DNA from: DASSBG01 sp963800395
GTDB lineage: Bacteria > Pseudomonadota > Gammaproteobacteria > Xanthomonadales > Rhodanobacteraceae
DNA length: 64,000 bases
Reading direction: 5' to 3'
Assembly: GCA_963800395.1 (NCBI GenBank)
Contig: CAWDBD010000009.1
Coordinates: 1-64,000 of the forward strand
The position numbers were made by a program, and so were the translations under genes. Positions 9,593 through 17,571 of the stretch are shown in pieces (positions within the stretch are counted from its first letter, which is position 1; each line of letters begins with the position of its first letter). Below the pieces are notes generated by a model that searched no databases, was not told the origin of the DNA, and saw only the letters and a list, made by a program, of their open reading frames with translations.

Positions 9593-10725
9593 CAGCCCAT
9601 CTCCATGAAGAACAGCGCCGCCAGGGCATCAAAAAGAATGACCACAAAAATTGACTGCACCACCGCCGAGGTGGTCTGCCGACCAACCGATTCGGCCGAG
9701 CCGCCAGCCTGGAAACCTTCAAGGCAGCCGATCATGGCAATCATGAACGCGAACACCGGCGCCTTGCCCAGCCCTACCCACAGATGCCGGATGTGGGTGT
9801 CGGCCTGGAATACCGACAGAAACATCGCTGGCGAGATGTCCAGCATCAGGATGCATACCACCGCGCCGCCAATGATGCCGGACAGCATGGCCAGGAAGGT
9901 CAGAAGGGGCAGGGTAAATACAAGAGCCAGCATGCGCGGCAGTACCAGCAGTTCCACCGGATCGAGTCCGAGCGTGCGGATGGCATCAATTTCCTGGTTG
10001 GCCTTCATGGAGCCGATTTGTGCGGTGAAGGCACTGGCGGTTCTGCCGGCGAGCAGGATCGATGCCAGCAGCACCCCGAATTCGCGCAGGAAGGCATAGG
10101 CGACCAGATCCACCGTGTACAGGGTAGCGCCGTAATCGGCCAGTACGGTGGCACCCAGGAACGCAATGACGGCGCCGACCATGAAGCTCAGCAGGGCCAC
10201 GATCGGCACGGCGTCCAGACCCGACTCCTCCATGTGGTACACCATCGCCGTCATTCGCCAGCGTTGTGGATGGGGGATCATTCGCACCAAAGTTTCCAGG
10301 CTCAATCCGATGAAGCCCAGCAGCGCCAGCGATTCGTCCCGGGCCCGCGCCACGGCCATGCCGACGCGCTCGAGCATGGCCACAAGGCCGCTCTGGGGCG
10401 CTTGCCGCGGCGCGCGGCACGAAGCCTTGAGCGAGCTGCCAACCAGGGCCAGCAGATTGCGGCGTTCGCTACTGAGGCTGTTGTCGCTGTCGGCCAGTGA
10501 GCACAGGTGATCGTGACCGAGCAATTCGGCAAGCAGGCCGGCGCCGGCGGTATCGAGTGCTTCCAGACCGGAAAAATCCACACTCGGTTTTTCATCAAGG
10601 CGAGGCGCCAGCGTATCGACCTGCTGGTCCAGAGCCATGTAGTGAGCCAGCGTCCATTCGCCCGCTATGCGCAGCTGCACTTTTGCGCCTGGAAGCTCGA
10701 CCCATTCGATGAAGCCGGTGTTCAT
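9589..10725 (-). CDS. MlaE-type ABC permease with N-terminal STAS domain
   Basis: This is the inner-membrane permease of the lipid ABC transporter and the first gene of the minus-strand operon. The 378-residue protein starts with a soluble segment of about 95 residues that looks like a STAS/MlaB domain (VDFSGLEALDTAGAGLLAELL). A linker follows, then the MlaE permease domain (about 120-378) with several membrane helices and the characteristic RTASAFTAQIGSMKANQEIDA segment followed by LGLDP. In E. coli the STAS protein MlaB is a separate gene; here it is fused. A candidate extended -10 (TGCTAGAGT on the minus strand) lies just before the ATG, so the leader may be very short. Confidence 0.9.
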   Translation of the reverse strand: MNTGFIEWVELPGAKVQLRIAGEWTLAHYMALDQQVDTLAPRLDEKPSVDFSGLEALDTAGAGLLAELLGHDHLCSLADSDNSLSSERRNLLALVGSSLKASCRAPRQAPQSGLVAMLERVGMAVARARDESLALLGFIGLSLETLVRMIPHPQRWRMTAMVYHMEESGLDAVPIVALLSFMVGAVIAFLGATVLADYGATLYTVDLVAYAFLREFGVLLASILLAGRTASAFTAQIGSMKANQEIDAIRTLGLDPVELLVLPRMLALVFTLPLLTFLAMLSGIIGGAVVCILMLDISPAMFLSVFQADTHIRHLWVGLGKAPVFAFMIAMIGCLEGFQAGGSAESVGRQTTSAVVQSIFVVILFDALAALFFMEMGW

Positions 10726-10827
10726 GGCACGAACTCTAGCAGAGGTTTTGCACTTGTTGAGCTACCTTCGCTGGTGCAGTCAATCGGCATGACTGCCACA
10801 CTATGCATTCTGCTCAAGGGTTTCGAC

Positions 10828-12057
10828 ATGCAAACAGTCCTCCGCCGTCGTGCCGGCTTCGTGGTCGAACTGGCACGCCGCCTGCACCAATATGGCACGT
10901 CGGCATCACGATTCGAGGTGGCCGTTGCTCAGGTTGCTGCCAGCCTCGACTTGCGCGCGGAAGTGTGGTCCAGTCCCACCGCGATCATTCTGTCGTTCTA
11001 TGACCCCGATGATGGCGAGGATGGCCTGGCGACGCTGACACAAGTGCTCAGGCTGCCGCCCGGGGACGTCAACCTGCGCAACCTGTGCGCGGTCGATCAG
11101 ATTGCCGATCAGGTGATCGCCGGCGAAGTGGATGTCAGCGAAGGAAGGCAGCTGCTGCGCCAGCTGGATGCGCCGATGAGCATGCGATGGCGTCTGGCAC
11201 TCGTGTTCAGCTATGGCCTGGCGGCGGCCTGCGTGGCGGTCCTGCTGCGCACTGCAGTTGTCGACGCCACCGTGGCTGGTCTGCTTGGCACAATGGGCGG
11301 GGCGCTTGCCGTGGCCGGCACCACACGTCCGCGGCTTGCCCTGGCGGTGGAAGCCCTCAGTGCATTCCTGTCCACAGCACTTGCTATCGTGATCAGCGGC
11401 ATGCTCGTGCCGATTGCGGTCAAGCCGGTTGTGCTGGCGAGCCTCATCGTGCTGATTCCGGGCATGAGCCTGACCACCGCAATACGCGAGCTTTCCACCC
11501 AGCAACTGATGTCAGGCATGGCGCGCCTGGCGGGCGCTACGGCGTCACTGCTGAAGCTTGCCTTTGGTGTGGTCGCCGCAGCCAGTCTGTGCAGTTTGTT
11601 TGGCTTGACCACAGGTCACGCGGCGCTCCTGCCCGTGGCTTCCTGGATGGAGTGGCCGGCGGTACTGCTGGCCTCGCTGGCCTTCGCCATCCTTTTTCAG
11701 GCCGCGCGACGGGACTGGCCGGTGGTGATGGCTGCCGTCGTGATCGGTTATACGGTGTCGCGCTTCAGCGGGCTTGGCTTCGGGCCAACGGCCGGCGTGT
11801 TTGCCGGAGGCCTCGTATTGGGTGCCCTCAGTAATGCCTGGGCGCGCTGGGTCGGCCGACCCGGTGCGATGATCCGAGAACCCGGAGTAATCCTTCTGGT
11901 ACCGGGTAGTGTCGGCTTTCGCAGCATGTCCTACCTGATGGAGCAGGCCATTGGTCCGGGGGCCAATACCGGCATGTTGCTGGTAAAGCTGCTGGTTGGG
12001 CTGGTTGCCGGCTTGCTGATCGGCGATCTGCTGATTCCGCCGCGACGCAATTTGTAA
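10828..12057 (+). CDS. ThrE-type threonine/serine exporter family membrane protein
   Basis: This is a probable amino-acid exporter of the ThrE family (PF06738, with the PF12821-like domain fused behind it). The 409-residue product has a cytoplasmic N-terminal segment of about 120 residues containing the family pattern ELARRLHQYGTSASRFE. About ten hydrophobic helices follow in two sets (residues about 125-260 and 275-405), with the typical LIPGMSLTTAIRELS loop and, in the second half, ILLVPGSVGFRSM. ATG 10828 is preferred because it has AAGGG 7-8 nt upstream and matches where homology should begin; ATG 10789 is an alternative. The gene is divergent from the lipid-transport operon, and a repeat element begins within 10 bp of its stop. 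Confidence 0.85.
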   Translation: MQTVLRRRAGFVVELARRLHQYGTSASRFEVAVAQVAASLDLRAEVWSSPTAIILSFYDPDDGEDGLATLTQVLRLPPGDVNLRNLCAVDQIADQVIAGEVDVSEGRQLLRQLDAPMSMRWRLALVFSYGLAAACVAVLLRTAVVDATVAGLLGTMGGALAVAGTTRPRLALAVEALSAFLSTALAIVISGMLVPIAVKPVVLASLIVLIPGMSLTTAIRELSTQQLMSGMARLAGATASLLKLAFGVVAAASLCSLFGLTTGHAALLPVASWMEWPAVLLASLAFAILFQAARRDWPVVMAAVVIGYTVSRFSGLGFGPTAGVFAGGLVLGALSNAWARWVGRPGAMIREPGVILLVPGSVGFRSMSYLMEQAIGPGANTGMLLVKLLVGLVAGLLIGDLLIPPRRNL

Positions 12058-12066
12058 GGGTCCCTG

Positions 12067-12354
12067 GGGACCCTCTGATTAACCCTGAGCAGGTGGCATG
12101 ACGTCCAGAAAGTCCGCAGTTCGTGCCGGGCGGCGCCGTGCAGGCTGGGCTGCCTGGACAAGCCGCGCGGCGCGGGATGCGGGCTTTCTGGGCGTCACCC
12201 AGGCGTTCAGAATCAACAAGTTGGGCCCATGGTGTCTGTCCACAATCCTGCGTTGCACTGACTTGACAGGCCACCAGCCTGCCTGCGCCAGTGCGCCTTG
12301 ACTTGCGAACAGACACCATGGGTGACACCTGCTCAGGGTTAATCAGAGGGTCCC
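12067..12354. mobile_element. 288-bp terminal-inverted-repeat element (MITE-like), non-coding
   Basis: A perfect 29-bp inverted repeat bounds the element (12067-12095 and 12326-12354). Inside are two further inverted pairs: 12099-12118 with 12178-12197 (18 of 20 match) and a perfect 14-bp pair, 12226-12239 with 12309-12322. It therefore folds into two long hairpins inside terminal repeats. It has no plausible reading frame. Related sequence occurs at about 36381-36484 (the right half) and, inverted, at about 57075-57158 (the left half), so this is a dispersed family. I do not recognise a named family or see a transposase. Confidence 0.8.
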
Positions 12355-12368
12355 TGGGTCGGAAAAAG

Positions 12369-12395
12369 AAAAACGGGCCATTGCGGCCCGTTTTT
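12369..12395. terminator. Bidirectional intrinsic terminator between the ThrE gene and hns
   Basis: An 11-bp stem (AAAAACGGGCC with GGCCCGTTTTT) encloses a 5-nt loop, with T-runs on both strands. On the minus strand it is followed by a second T-rich run (CTTTTTCC), so it is strongest for the H-NS gene ending at 12421. On the plus strand it would stop transcripts coming from the ThrE-type gene through the repeat element. Confidence 0.88.
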
Positions 12396-12420
12396 CATTG
12401 GAGCTTTTCCGAATTGCCAA

Positions 12421-12747
12421 TTACTTGATCAGCAGGTCTTTTTCTTTCTTGCCGGATTTCAATGCGGCATTGAACCAGCGCGGGCGCTTGCCACGGCCCG
12501 ACCAGGTCTGGCCTGGATCCGACGGATTCTGATATTTCGGCGGGACCTTGCCGGTACGCTTGCTGGCGCGTTTGCTGCGACGGCCAAAAACCTCATCCAT
12601 GGTGAAACCTTCGTCCTTGACCATGGCGCTAATGCGTGCGCGCAAATCCTTCAGCGCATTCTTGTTCATTTCTTCTTCGCGCGACTCGATCTTGTTGCGC
12701 AGTGCGTTCAATTGCTTGCGGTTGAGCTTGGTGACATCAATAGCCAT
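12421..12747 (-). CDS. H-NS family nucleoid-associated protein
   Basis: This is a small DNA-binding protein that organises the nucleoid and silences AT-rich DNA. The 108-residue product has a coiled-coil N-terminal oligomerisation region (about residues 5-48, rich in K, E and R) and a C-terminal DNA-binding domain. The H-NS core is visible as KYQNPSDPGQTWSGRGKRPRWF, with the TWSGRG hook that enters the minor groove. The length fits the short H-NS proteins of Xanthomonas and Bordetella rather than the 137-residue E. coli protein. It is monocistronic, with a strong promoter about 100 bp upstream and a strong terminator just downstream. Confidence 0.93.
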   Translation of the reverse strand: MAIDVTKLNRKQLNALRNKIESREEEMNKNALKDLRARISAMVKDEGFTMDEVFGRRSKRASKRTGKVPPKYQNPSDPGQTWSGRGKRPRWFNAALKSGKKEKDLLIK

Positions 12748-12848
12748 GCATGACTCCGGTCAAAAATTGGGGTTCAAATAGTGAATTGGCGATCGCTCAT
12801 TCGATCATGGCAGACCATTGTTGCTTAACGGCCATTTCCTTTGGCGCA

Positions 12849-12876
12849 ATTATAAACTGATTGGCGCAACGGACAA
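12849..12876 (-). promoter_or_regulatory. Sigma-70-type promoter of the H-NS gene
   Basis: On the minus strand there is a perfect -10 TATAAT (12854 down to 12849), preceded by a 16-nt spacer and a -35 TTGTCC (12876 down to 12871, 4 of 6). The predicted start site is near 12842, giving a leader of about 95 nt. The surroundings are AT-rich for this genome, as is common for autoregulated hns promoters. Autoregulation is inference. Confidence 0.65.
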
Positions 12877-12947
12877 GACTCGAGATAACTGGCCGTTCAT
12901 AATCGGAAATTATCCAATCACCTCGCTCCAGGTAATACGCCCCGTGC

Positions 12948-12956
12948 TGATACACT
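12948..12956 (+). promoter_or_regulatory. Extended -10 promoter element, probably producing a leaderless mRNA
   Basis: TGA-TACACT gives a TGn extension plus a -10 hexamer at 12951-12956, six nucleotides before the ATG at 12963. Start sites normally lie 6-7 nt after the hexamer, which places the 5' end at or next to the start codon. No clear -35 is present, as expected of extended -10 promoters. The same TACACT hexamer precedes pssA and mreB in this window. Confidence 0.55.
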
Positions 12957-12962
12957 GACGTC

Positions 12963-13169
12963 ATGCTCAATCAGGCAACGCTTTGGTGGGGAATACTGTT
13001 CGGGTCAATCGGGCTCGGGTTCCTGATCTACGGGAAACGCCAGCGCATGATCGTGCCCATGGCCTGCGGCGTTGCGCTGATGGTCTTCCCGTACTTCGTG
13101 TCGTCGACCTGGCTGTTTGTGCTTGTTGGCATGTTTTTGATTGCGCTGCCGTATTTCTTCCGATACTGA
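12963..13169 (+). CDS. Small hydrophobic membrane protein, unknown function
   Basis: The 68-residue protein is almost entirely hydrophobic. Three membrane segments are visible (about residues 5-22, 30-46 and 49-64), with a short positive loop (GKRQR) after the first. From memory, similar 65-70 residue proteins are common in Xanthomonadaceae, but no function is known to me. There is no Shine-Dalgarno sequence. Instead an extended -10 (TGATACACT, -10 hexamer 12951-12956) lies so close to the ATG that the transcript probably begins at the start codon itself (leaderless). Confidence 0.8.
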   Translation: MLNQATLWWGILFGSIGLGFLIYGKRQRMIVPMACGVALMVFPYFVSSTWLFVLVGMFLIALPYFFRY

Positions 13170-13353
13170 CGGCCCACGATTTGCCAGGCGAGTCCGGTTC
13201 AGACCGGGCGGCTGCGTCACGGTGTCGACGCCGGCGTTGGAGCTGAGGACGTTTGGTAGCATGCCGCTTTCGAGCAAGATCAGCGCATGCGGCTGAATGC
13301 GGCATGCCGTTCGGCAACCGGGTTCCGGGGTGCGGACGTACGGCCAGGCGCTT

Positions 13354-15051
13354 CTATTGAAACAGGTTCAGCAGAGCCTGCTTGTCGAGGTTGCGACTCT
13401 CGCTCTCATCGCGGCGGCGGTATTCGAAAGTGCCTGCCTCGATGCCGCGCGGGCTGACCACGATGCGATGCGGGATGCCAATCAGCTCGATGTCGGCGAA
13501 CATGGCGCCCGCACGCAGGCCGCGATCATCAATCACCGTATCCATGCCACGCGCAAGCAGAGCGTTTTGCAGGTCTGCCGCTGCCTGGTCAACGGCCGCG
13601 TCCTTCTTCGGGTTGATCAGACAGATGGCCGCTTGCCAGGGCGCCATGGCTTCAGGCCAGCGCATGCCCTGGTCGTCGTGATTCTGCTCGATGGCTGCCG
13701 CCACGATGCGGCTGACGCCGATACCGTAGCAGCCCATCAGCAGGGTCCGGGCCTTGCCATTCTCATCCAGCACGCTGGCACCCATGTCGGATGCATACTT
13801 GTCACCGAGCTGGAAGATATGACCGACCTCGATGCCGCGCGCCATGTGCAGGGTACCCTGGCCATCGGGCGACAGGTCCCCGTCAACCACGTTGCGCAGG
13901 TCACAGATGCGGTCAATGCGCGCATCGCGGTCCCAGTTGGCGCCGGTGTAATGGCTGTTATCGGCATTGCCGCCACAGACGAAGTCCGCCAGTACTGCCG
14001 CATCGCGATCGACGATGACCGGAATTGACTCGGGCAGGCCGACAGGGCCAATGTAACCCGGAGACGTGCCGGTAGCCTTGCGGATGGTGTCCTCGTCAGC
14101 CAGCTCCGACAGGCCGCCCAGTTCATCCAGCTTGGATGCCTTCAGCAGGTTGACCTGGTGATCACCACGCAGGCACAAGGCGACCAGGCCATGGGCACCG
14201 GTGACCAGCAATGTCTTGATGCACTGTTCGGGCTGGAGACCCAGGAACGAAGTGACTTCGTCGATGGTCTTTTTCCCCGGTGTCGGCACACGCTCCAGTT
14301 CGGCCTCGGGTGCCGGCCGCTTTCCGGCTGGAGCCAGGCTTGTTGCCAGTTCGACATTTGCCGCGTAGTCGGAGCCATCGGAAAAGGCGATGGCGTCCTC
14401 GCCACTGTCAGCCAGTACGTGAAATTCGGTACTGGCACTGCCGCCAATGGCGCCGGTGTCGGCGGCCACGGCGCGATAGTCCAAGCCCAGACGCTCGCAG
14501 ATGCGTGCGTAGGCCCCATGCATCTGCTGATAGGTCTGATCCAGCGACTCGGCGTCCATGTGGAAGGAATAGGCGTCTTTCATCAGGAACTCGCGTGCGC
14601 GCATGACACCAAATCGCGGGCGAATCTCGTCGCGAAACTTGGTCTGGATCTGGAACACGGTAATCGGCAGCTGCTTGTAGCTCTTGAACTCATGTCGGGC
14701 GAAGTCGGTGACGACCTCTTCGTGCGTGGGGCCGTAGCAGAATTCCTGGTTCTTGCGGTCGCGAATTTTCAGCAACTGGCCACCAAATTTTTCCCAGCGG
14801 CCGGTTTCCTGCCACAGTTCGGCCGGTTGCACTGAAGGCATCAGCATCTCGATGGCACCTACGCGCTGCATTTCCTCGCGCACCACGGCTTCGACCCGCT
14901 TCAGCACACGCAGTCCCAGGGGAGACCACGTGTACAGACCCGAGGCAAGCTTGCGGATCATGCCCGCGCGCAGCATCAGCTGATGGCTGGGTATTTCAGC
15001 ATCGGAAGGTACTTCGCGGACGGTGGCGATATGAAACTGGCTGAGGCGCAT
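13354..15051 (-). CDS. proS: Prolyl-tRNA synthetase
   Basis: This class II aminoacyl-tRNA synthetase charges tRNA-Pro. The 565-residue product is the bacterial type: a catalytic N-terminal domain with motif 2 (TKFRDEIRPRFGVMRAREFLMKD), an inserted YbaK-like editing domain (about residues 225-400) that removes mischarged alanine, and a C-terminal anticodon-binding domain. The start MRLSQFHIATVREVPSDAE is typical of the family; the frame is open upstream, but the extra residues have no family resemblance. The gene stands alone on the minus strand, with about 180 bp of unremarkable sequence between its stop and the small membrane protein gene. Confidence 0.97.
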   Translation of the reverse strand: MRLSQFHIATVREVPSDAEIPSHQLMLRAGMIRKLASGLYTWSPLGLRVLKRVEAVVREEMQRVGAIEMLMPSVQPAELWQETGRWEKFGGQLLKIRDRKNQEFCYGPTHEEVVTDFARHEFKSYKQLPITVFQIQTKFRDEIRPRFGVMRAREFLMKDAYSFHMDAESLDQTYQQMHGAYARICERLGLDYRAVAADTGAIGGSASTEFHVLADSGEDAIAFSDGSDYAANVELATSLAPAGKRPAPEAELERVPTPGKKTIDEVTSFLGLQPEQCIKTLLVTGAHGLVALCLRGDHQVNLLKASKLDELGGLSELADEDTIRKATGTSPGYIGPVGLPESIPVIVDRDAAVLADFVCGGNADNSHYTGANWDRDARIDRICDLRNVVDGDLSPDGQGTLHMARGIEVGHIFQLGDKYASDMGASVLDENGKARTLLMGCYGIGVSRIVAAAIEQNHDDQGMRWPEAMAPWQAAICLINPKKDAAVDQAAADLQNALLARGMDTVIDDRGLRAGAMFADIELIGIPHRIVVSPRGIEAGTFEYRRRDESESRNLDKQALLNLFQ

Positions 15052-15219
15052 GAGTGACTCTCTGTGGCCAATCCTGGACAAATATCAGGCCAGTCTACAC
15101 AGCAAATGCCTTGCGCCCAAGCGCTATCGAATGCAGGCCCGTGCGATGCACGTGCCCAGGTGGTGTGCGGCCAGCAGCCGGCGCGCGGGTGGGGCGGGAG
15201 CCTGCCTCGCCCCTGACTG

Positions 15220-15660
15220 CTACTTTGTGCAGTACTGCTTCATCCTGGCCTGGGCCTGAGCCAGCTGTTCGGCACGTTGTTCGGCTGTCATCGGTGTCGT
15301 GCTGTTGCCGAGTGTGGCGATCTGATCACTCTGCAGCACCTTGATGTTTTCCGCGAGACGCTCGCACAGCTTTGCCCTGTTCTCGGGGGTGTCTTTCAGC
15401 GTCTTCGCCTGGCCACCGGTTTTTGCAGCGCTGTCAGCGGGGGCTGCCGAGGCCGCGCGGGCAGGCGCCGCCGGCTTGACCGGGTCACGAGAGACGCCGG
15501 TATTGATGTTGACGATCTTGTACTTGATGCCTTGCGGCGGCGGTGCATCGGCAAAATGCACCACGCCATTGGCATCTTTCCAACGGTAGACCACGTTTGC
15601 AGCCAGGGCAACGCATGGCAGCAGCAGGGCAAGTACAAGCAGAATGGTGCGGATGCGCAT
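15220..15660 (-). CDS. DUF4124 domain-containing exported protein
   Basis: The 146-residue protein has a signal peptide (about residues 1-20, ending ALAA) and then the DUF4124 core YRWKDANGVVHFADAPPPQGIKYK. This is a short beta-rich domain common in periplasmic proteins of Gammaproteobacteria. A low-complexity A/P-rich linker (about residues 60-85) leads to a helical C-terminus (about 95-145) rich in Q, E and A. Function is unknown. It stands alone on the minus strand between proS and the divergent pssA. Confidence 0.85.
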   Translation of the reverse strand: MRIRTILLVLALLLPCVALAANVVYRWKDANGVVHFADAPPPQGIKYKIVNINTGVSRDPVKPAAPARAASAAPADSAAKTGGQAKTLKDTPENRAKLCERLAENIKVLQSDQIATLGNSTTPMTAEQRAEQLAQAQARMKQYCTK

Positions 15661-15804
15661 GCGAGAACTCCGGTTCAGGGGCCCGAACGGGCCAAGACAG
15701 GCCTACAGTAAACCAAATCCGCGGCAAACGCACCGTGATCCGGCGCACAGCGACCTGCGCTGGCCAAGTCGGCCCGGACCGCTCGAATATGCCCGCAGCG
15801 CTGC

Positions 15805-15810
15805 TACACT
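15805..15810 (+). promoter_or_regulatory. Extended -10 promoter of the pssA operon
   Basis: TGC-TACACT (-10 hexamer 15805-15810) lies 32 nt before the pssA start. The predicted transcript start near 15817 gives a leader of about 26 nt containing a Shine-Dalgarno-like CCAGGTAG. No clear -35 is seen. Confidence 0.5.
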
Positions 15811-15842
15811 GGCCTCATCTGTCAACCCAGGTAGCCCACTGC

Positions 15843-16619
15843 ATGACTGAGCACCAGCCGCCCATCATGCCGCGACGCGGCATTTATCTGTTGCCCAACC
15901 TGTTCACCACGGGCGCGATGTTCGCCGGTTTCTACGCCATTGTCTCCGGCATTCAGTCTCAGTTTGTGGCGGCATCGGTAGCCGTTTTCATTGCCGCGTT
16001 GCTGGACAGCATGGATGGCCGTATTGCGCGCATGACCAATACCCAGACCGAGTTCGGAGTGCAGTACGACTCCCTGTCCGACATGGTCAGCTTTTCGCTG
16101 GCGCCGGCGCTGGTGATGTATACATGGTCCCTGTCGGAGCTGCGTGATCTGGGCCCGGCCTGGGGCAAGCTGGGCTGGGCTGCGGCCTTTGTCTATGCGG
16201 CCTGTGGTGCCTTGAGGCTGGCACGCTTCAATACCCAGGCCGGCGTGGCCGACAAGCGTTATTTCCAGGGGCTGTCGAGTCCTGCCGCAGCGGGATTGCT
16301 GATGGCATTTCTGTGGAGTGCGGTGGAACTGGGCGCCAGCGGCCAGCAATTGATGTTCGTGACGCCGCTGTTGCTGGTCATATGTGGCTTGCTGATGGTC
16401 AGTCGCGTGCGCTACTACAGCTTCAAGGCGAAGCCGAAGAATGGTCGCGTGCCCTTCGTTGCGATTCCGGCTGCGGTGATCGTGCTGGTGCTGTTGGCGA
16501 TGAAACCGCCCTTCGTGCTGCTGGCCGGCTTTGCTGCCTATGTCCTGATGGGGCCGGTACTGACCCTGTATGGCATCAACGAGCGCCGCCGCAAGCGCAA
16601 GCGGCTCAAGGAGTATTGA
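15843..16619 (+). CDS. pssA: CDP-diacylglycerol--serine O-phosphatidyltransferase
   Basis: This integral membrane enzyme makes phosphatidylserine from CDP-diacylglycerol and serine, the committed step to phosphatidylethanolamine. The 258-residue product carries the CDP-alcohol phosphotransferase signature DG-x2-AR-x8-G-x3-D-x3-D, seen as DGRIARMTNTQTEFGVQYDSLSD (about residues 58-80). About seven hydrophobic helices are visible, including LFTTGAMFAGFYAIV near the N-terminus. The length fits the membrane-bound class rather than the E. coli phospholipase-D-like PssA. The start was chosen at ATG 15843 because upstream codons have no family character. It is followed after 3 nt by the holD-like gene and then rimI. 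Confidence 0.93.
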   Translation: MTEHQPPIMPRRGIYLLPNLFTTGAMFAGFYAIVSGIQSQFVAASVAVFIAALLDSMDGRIARMTNTQTEFGVQYDSLSDMVSFSLAPALVMYTWSLSELRDLGPAWGKLGWAAAFVYAACGALRLARFNTQAGVADKRYFQGLSSPAAAGLLMAFLWSAVELGASGQQLMFVTPLLLVICGLLMVSRVRYYSFKAKPKNGRVPFVAIPAAVIVLVLLAMKPPFVLLAGFAAYVLMGPVLTLYGINERRRKRKRLKEY

Positions 16620-16622
16620 CAG

Positions 16623-17057
16623 ATGGCCGTTGTTGCCGCCCGCATCGACAGTGGTTCGCGCCAGCGCATCCTGCGCGAGATGGGCATCGAGCCGATGCTG
16701 CATCGTGCTGCCGGCGCGGGCGATGATGCCGCTGCCGGCAAATGTATTCTGCTCGTGCCGCAATCGGCACGGGAGAGGCCATCCCAGGCCAGGCTGATCG
16801 ACCGCATTGTGCAGGCACTGGCCTTGCCGGACGAATGTTTCACGCTGCTGTGGTCGCAAGCCACCGGCATGGGCAGTCTGCCGCCGCACGCCTGTTGTCT
16901 CATTCTGGGGGAGGTTTCGGTGGGCGATGCGCGCGTGCACGATGATGCGGTATTCCGCTTGCCTTCCGTCGAGACATTGCTGAGCGAGCCCGCAGCCAAG
17001 CGACAAGTCTGGCAGGCCTTGCGTGACGTGCGTCAGCAGTTGGCGGCGGAGGCTTGA
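16623..17057 (+). CDS. holD: Probable DNA polymerase III psi subunit (HolD-like)
   Basis: The 144-residue protein has low sequence signal, but several points fit HolD, the psi subunit that links the clamp loader to single-strand binding protein. It has an N-terminal RQRILREMGIEPMLHR helix with a following hydrophobic strand (KCILLVPQ), and a C-terminal LPSVETLLSEPAAKRQVWQALRDV pattern resembling the L-x-P-x2-R-x2-LW-x2-I end of E. coli HolD. It also sits immediately before rimI, and holD-rimI is the E. coli order. Starts and stops are nearly continuous with pssA (3 nt) and rimI (3 nt). Another small pre-rimI protein of unknown function remains possible. Confidence 0.6.
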   Translation: MAVVAARIDSGSRQRILREMGIEPMLHRAAGAGDDAAAGKCILLVPQSARERPSQARLIDRIVQALALPDECFTLLWSQATGMGSLPPHACCLILGEVSVGDARVHDDAVFRLPSVETLLSEPAAKRQVWQALRDVRQQLAAEA

Positions 17058-17060
17058 GCC

Positions 17061-17543
17061 ATGGCCGCCGTTGTCCGACCCGCTTCCCAGCGTATCCGGC
17101 AGATGCGCCGCGAGGACATCCCCGAGGTGCACGACATCGAATCCGATGCCTATGAGTTCGGCTGGACCCAGGGTATCTTTCGCGACTGCCTGCAGGCCGG
17201 ACACGAGTGCTGGTTGCTGCAGATGGATCGCGAGATTGTCGCCTATGCGGTGCTGGCCAACCAGGTCCATGAGGCGCACTTGCTGAATCTGTGCGTGGCG
17301 CCGGCGTGGCAGGGCGTGGGCCATGGCCAGCGGCTGCTGCGACGCATGACCGACGTGGCACGATGGCATGCGGCCGAACGCATGCTGCTGGAAGTGCGGC
17401 CGAGCAATCCGGCAGCAATCCATATCTACCAGCAACACGGTTTCGAGATCATTGGCCGGCGACCGGGTTACTATCCGGCCACGCATGGACGCGAAGACGC
17501 CGTGGTGATGGCCCTGCGTCTGCGGCCAAGCCTGGTCGAATAG
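17061..17543 (+). CDS. rimI: Ribosomal protein S18 alanine N-acetyltransferase
   Basis: This GNAT-fold enzyme acetylates the N-terminal alanine of ribosomal protein S18. In the 160-residue product the acetyl-CoA pyrophosphate loop is visible as QGVGHGQRLL (about residues 88-97). The RimI-type end is LEVRPSNPAAIHIYQQHGF followed by GRRPGYYPATHGREDAVVM; the Glu and Tyr of this region are the residues used in RimI catalysis. It overlaps no other gene, starts 3 nt after the holD-like gene, and converges on valS. A short GCCGGA/TCCGGC hairpin (17557-17572) lies between the two convergent stops. Confidence 0.9.
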   Translation: MAAVVRPASQRIRQMRREDIPEVHDIESDAYEFGWTQGIFRDCLQAGHECWLLQMDREIVAYAVLANQVHEAHLLNLCVAPAWQGVGHGQRLLRRMTDVARWHAAERMLLEVRPSNPAAIHIYQQHGFEIIGRRPGYYPATHGREDAVVMALRLRPSLVE

Positions 17544-17571
17544 CGCGCATCTCAGCGCCGGAAGAGTCCGG

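Noticed and set aside
12067..12354. A small gene inside the 288-bp repeat element
   Set aside because: Only short frames exist, they span palindromic repeats, and their sequence is dictated by the inverted repeats; no ribosome-binding site supports them.
15822..17486. A 554-codon minus-strand frame opposite pssA, holD and rimI
   Set aside because: It spans three convincing plus-strand genes, and its composition is typical of antisense frames.
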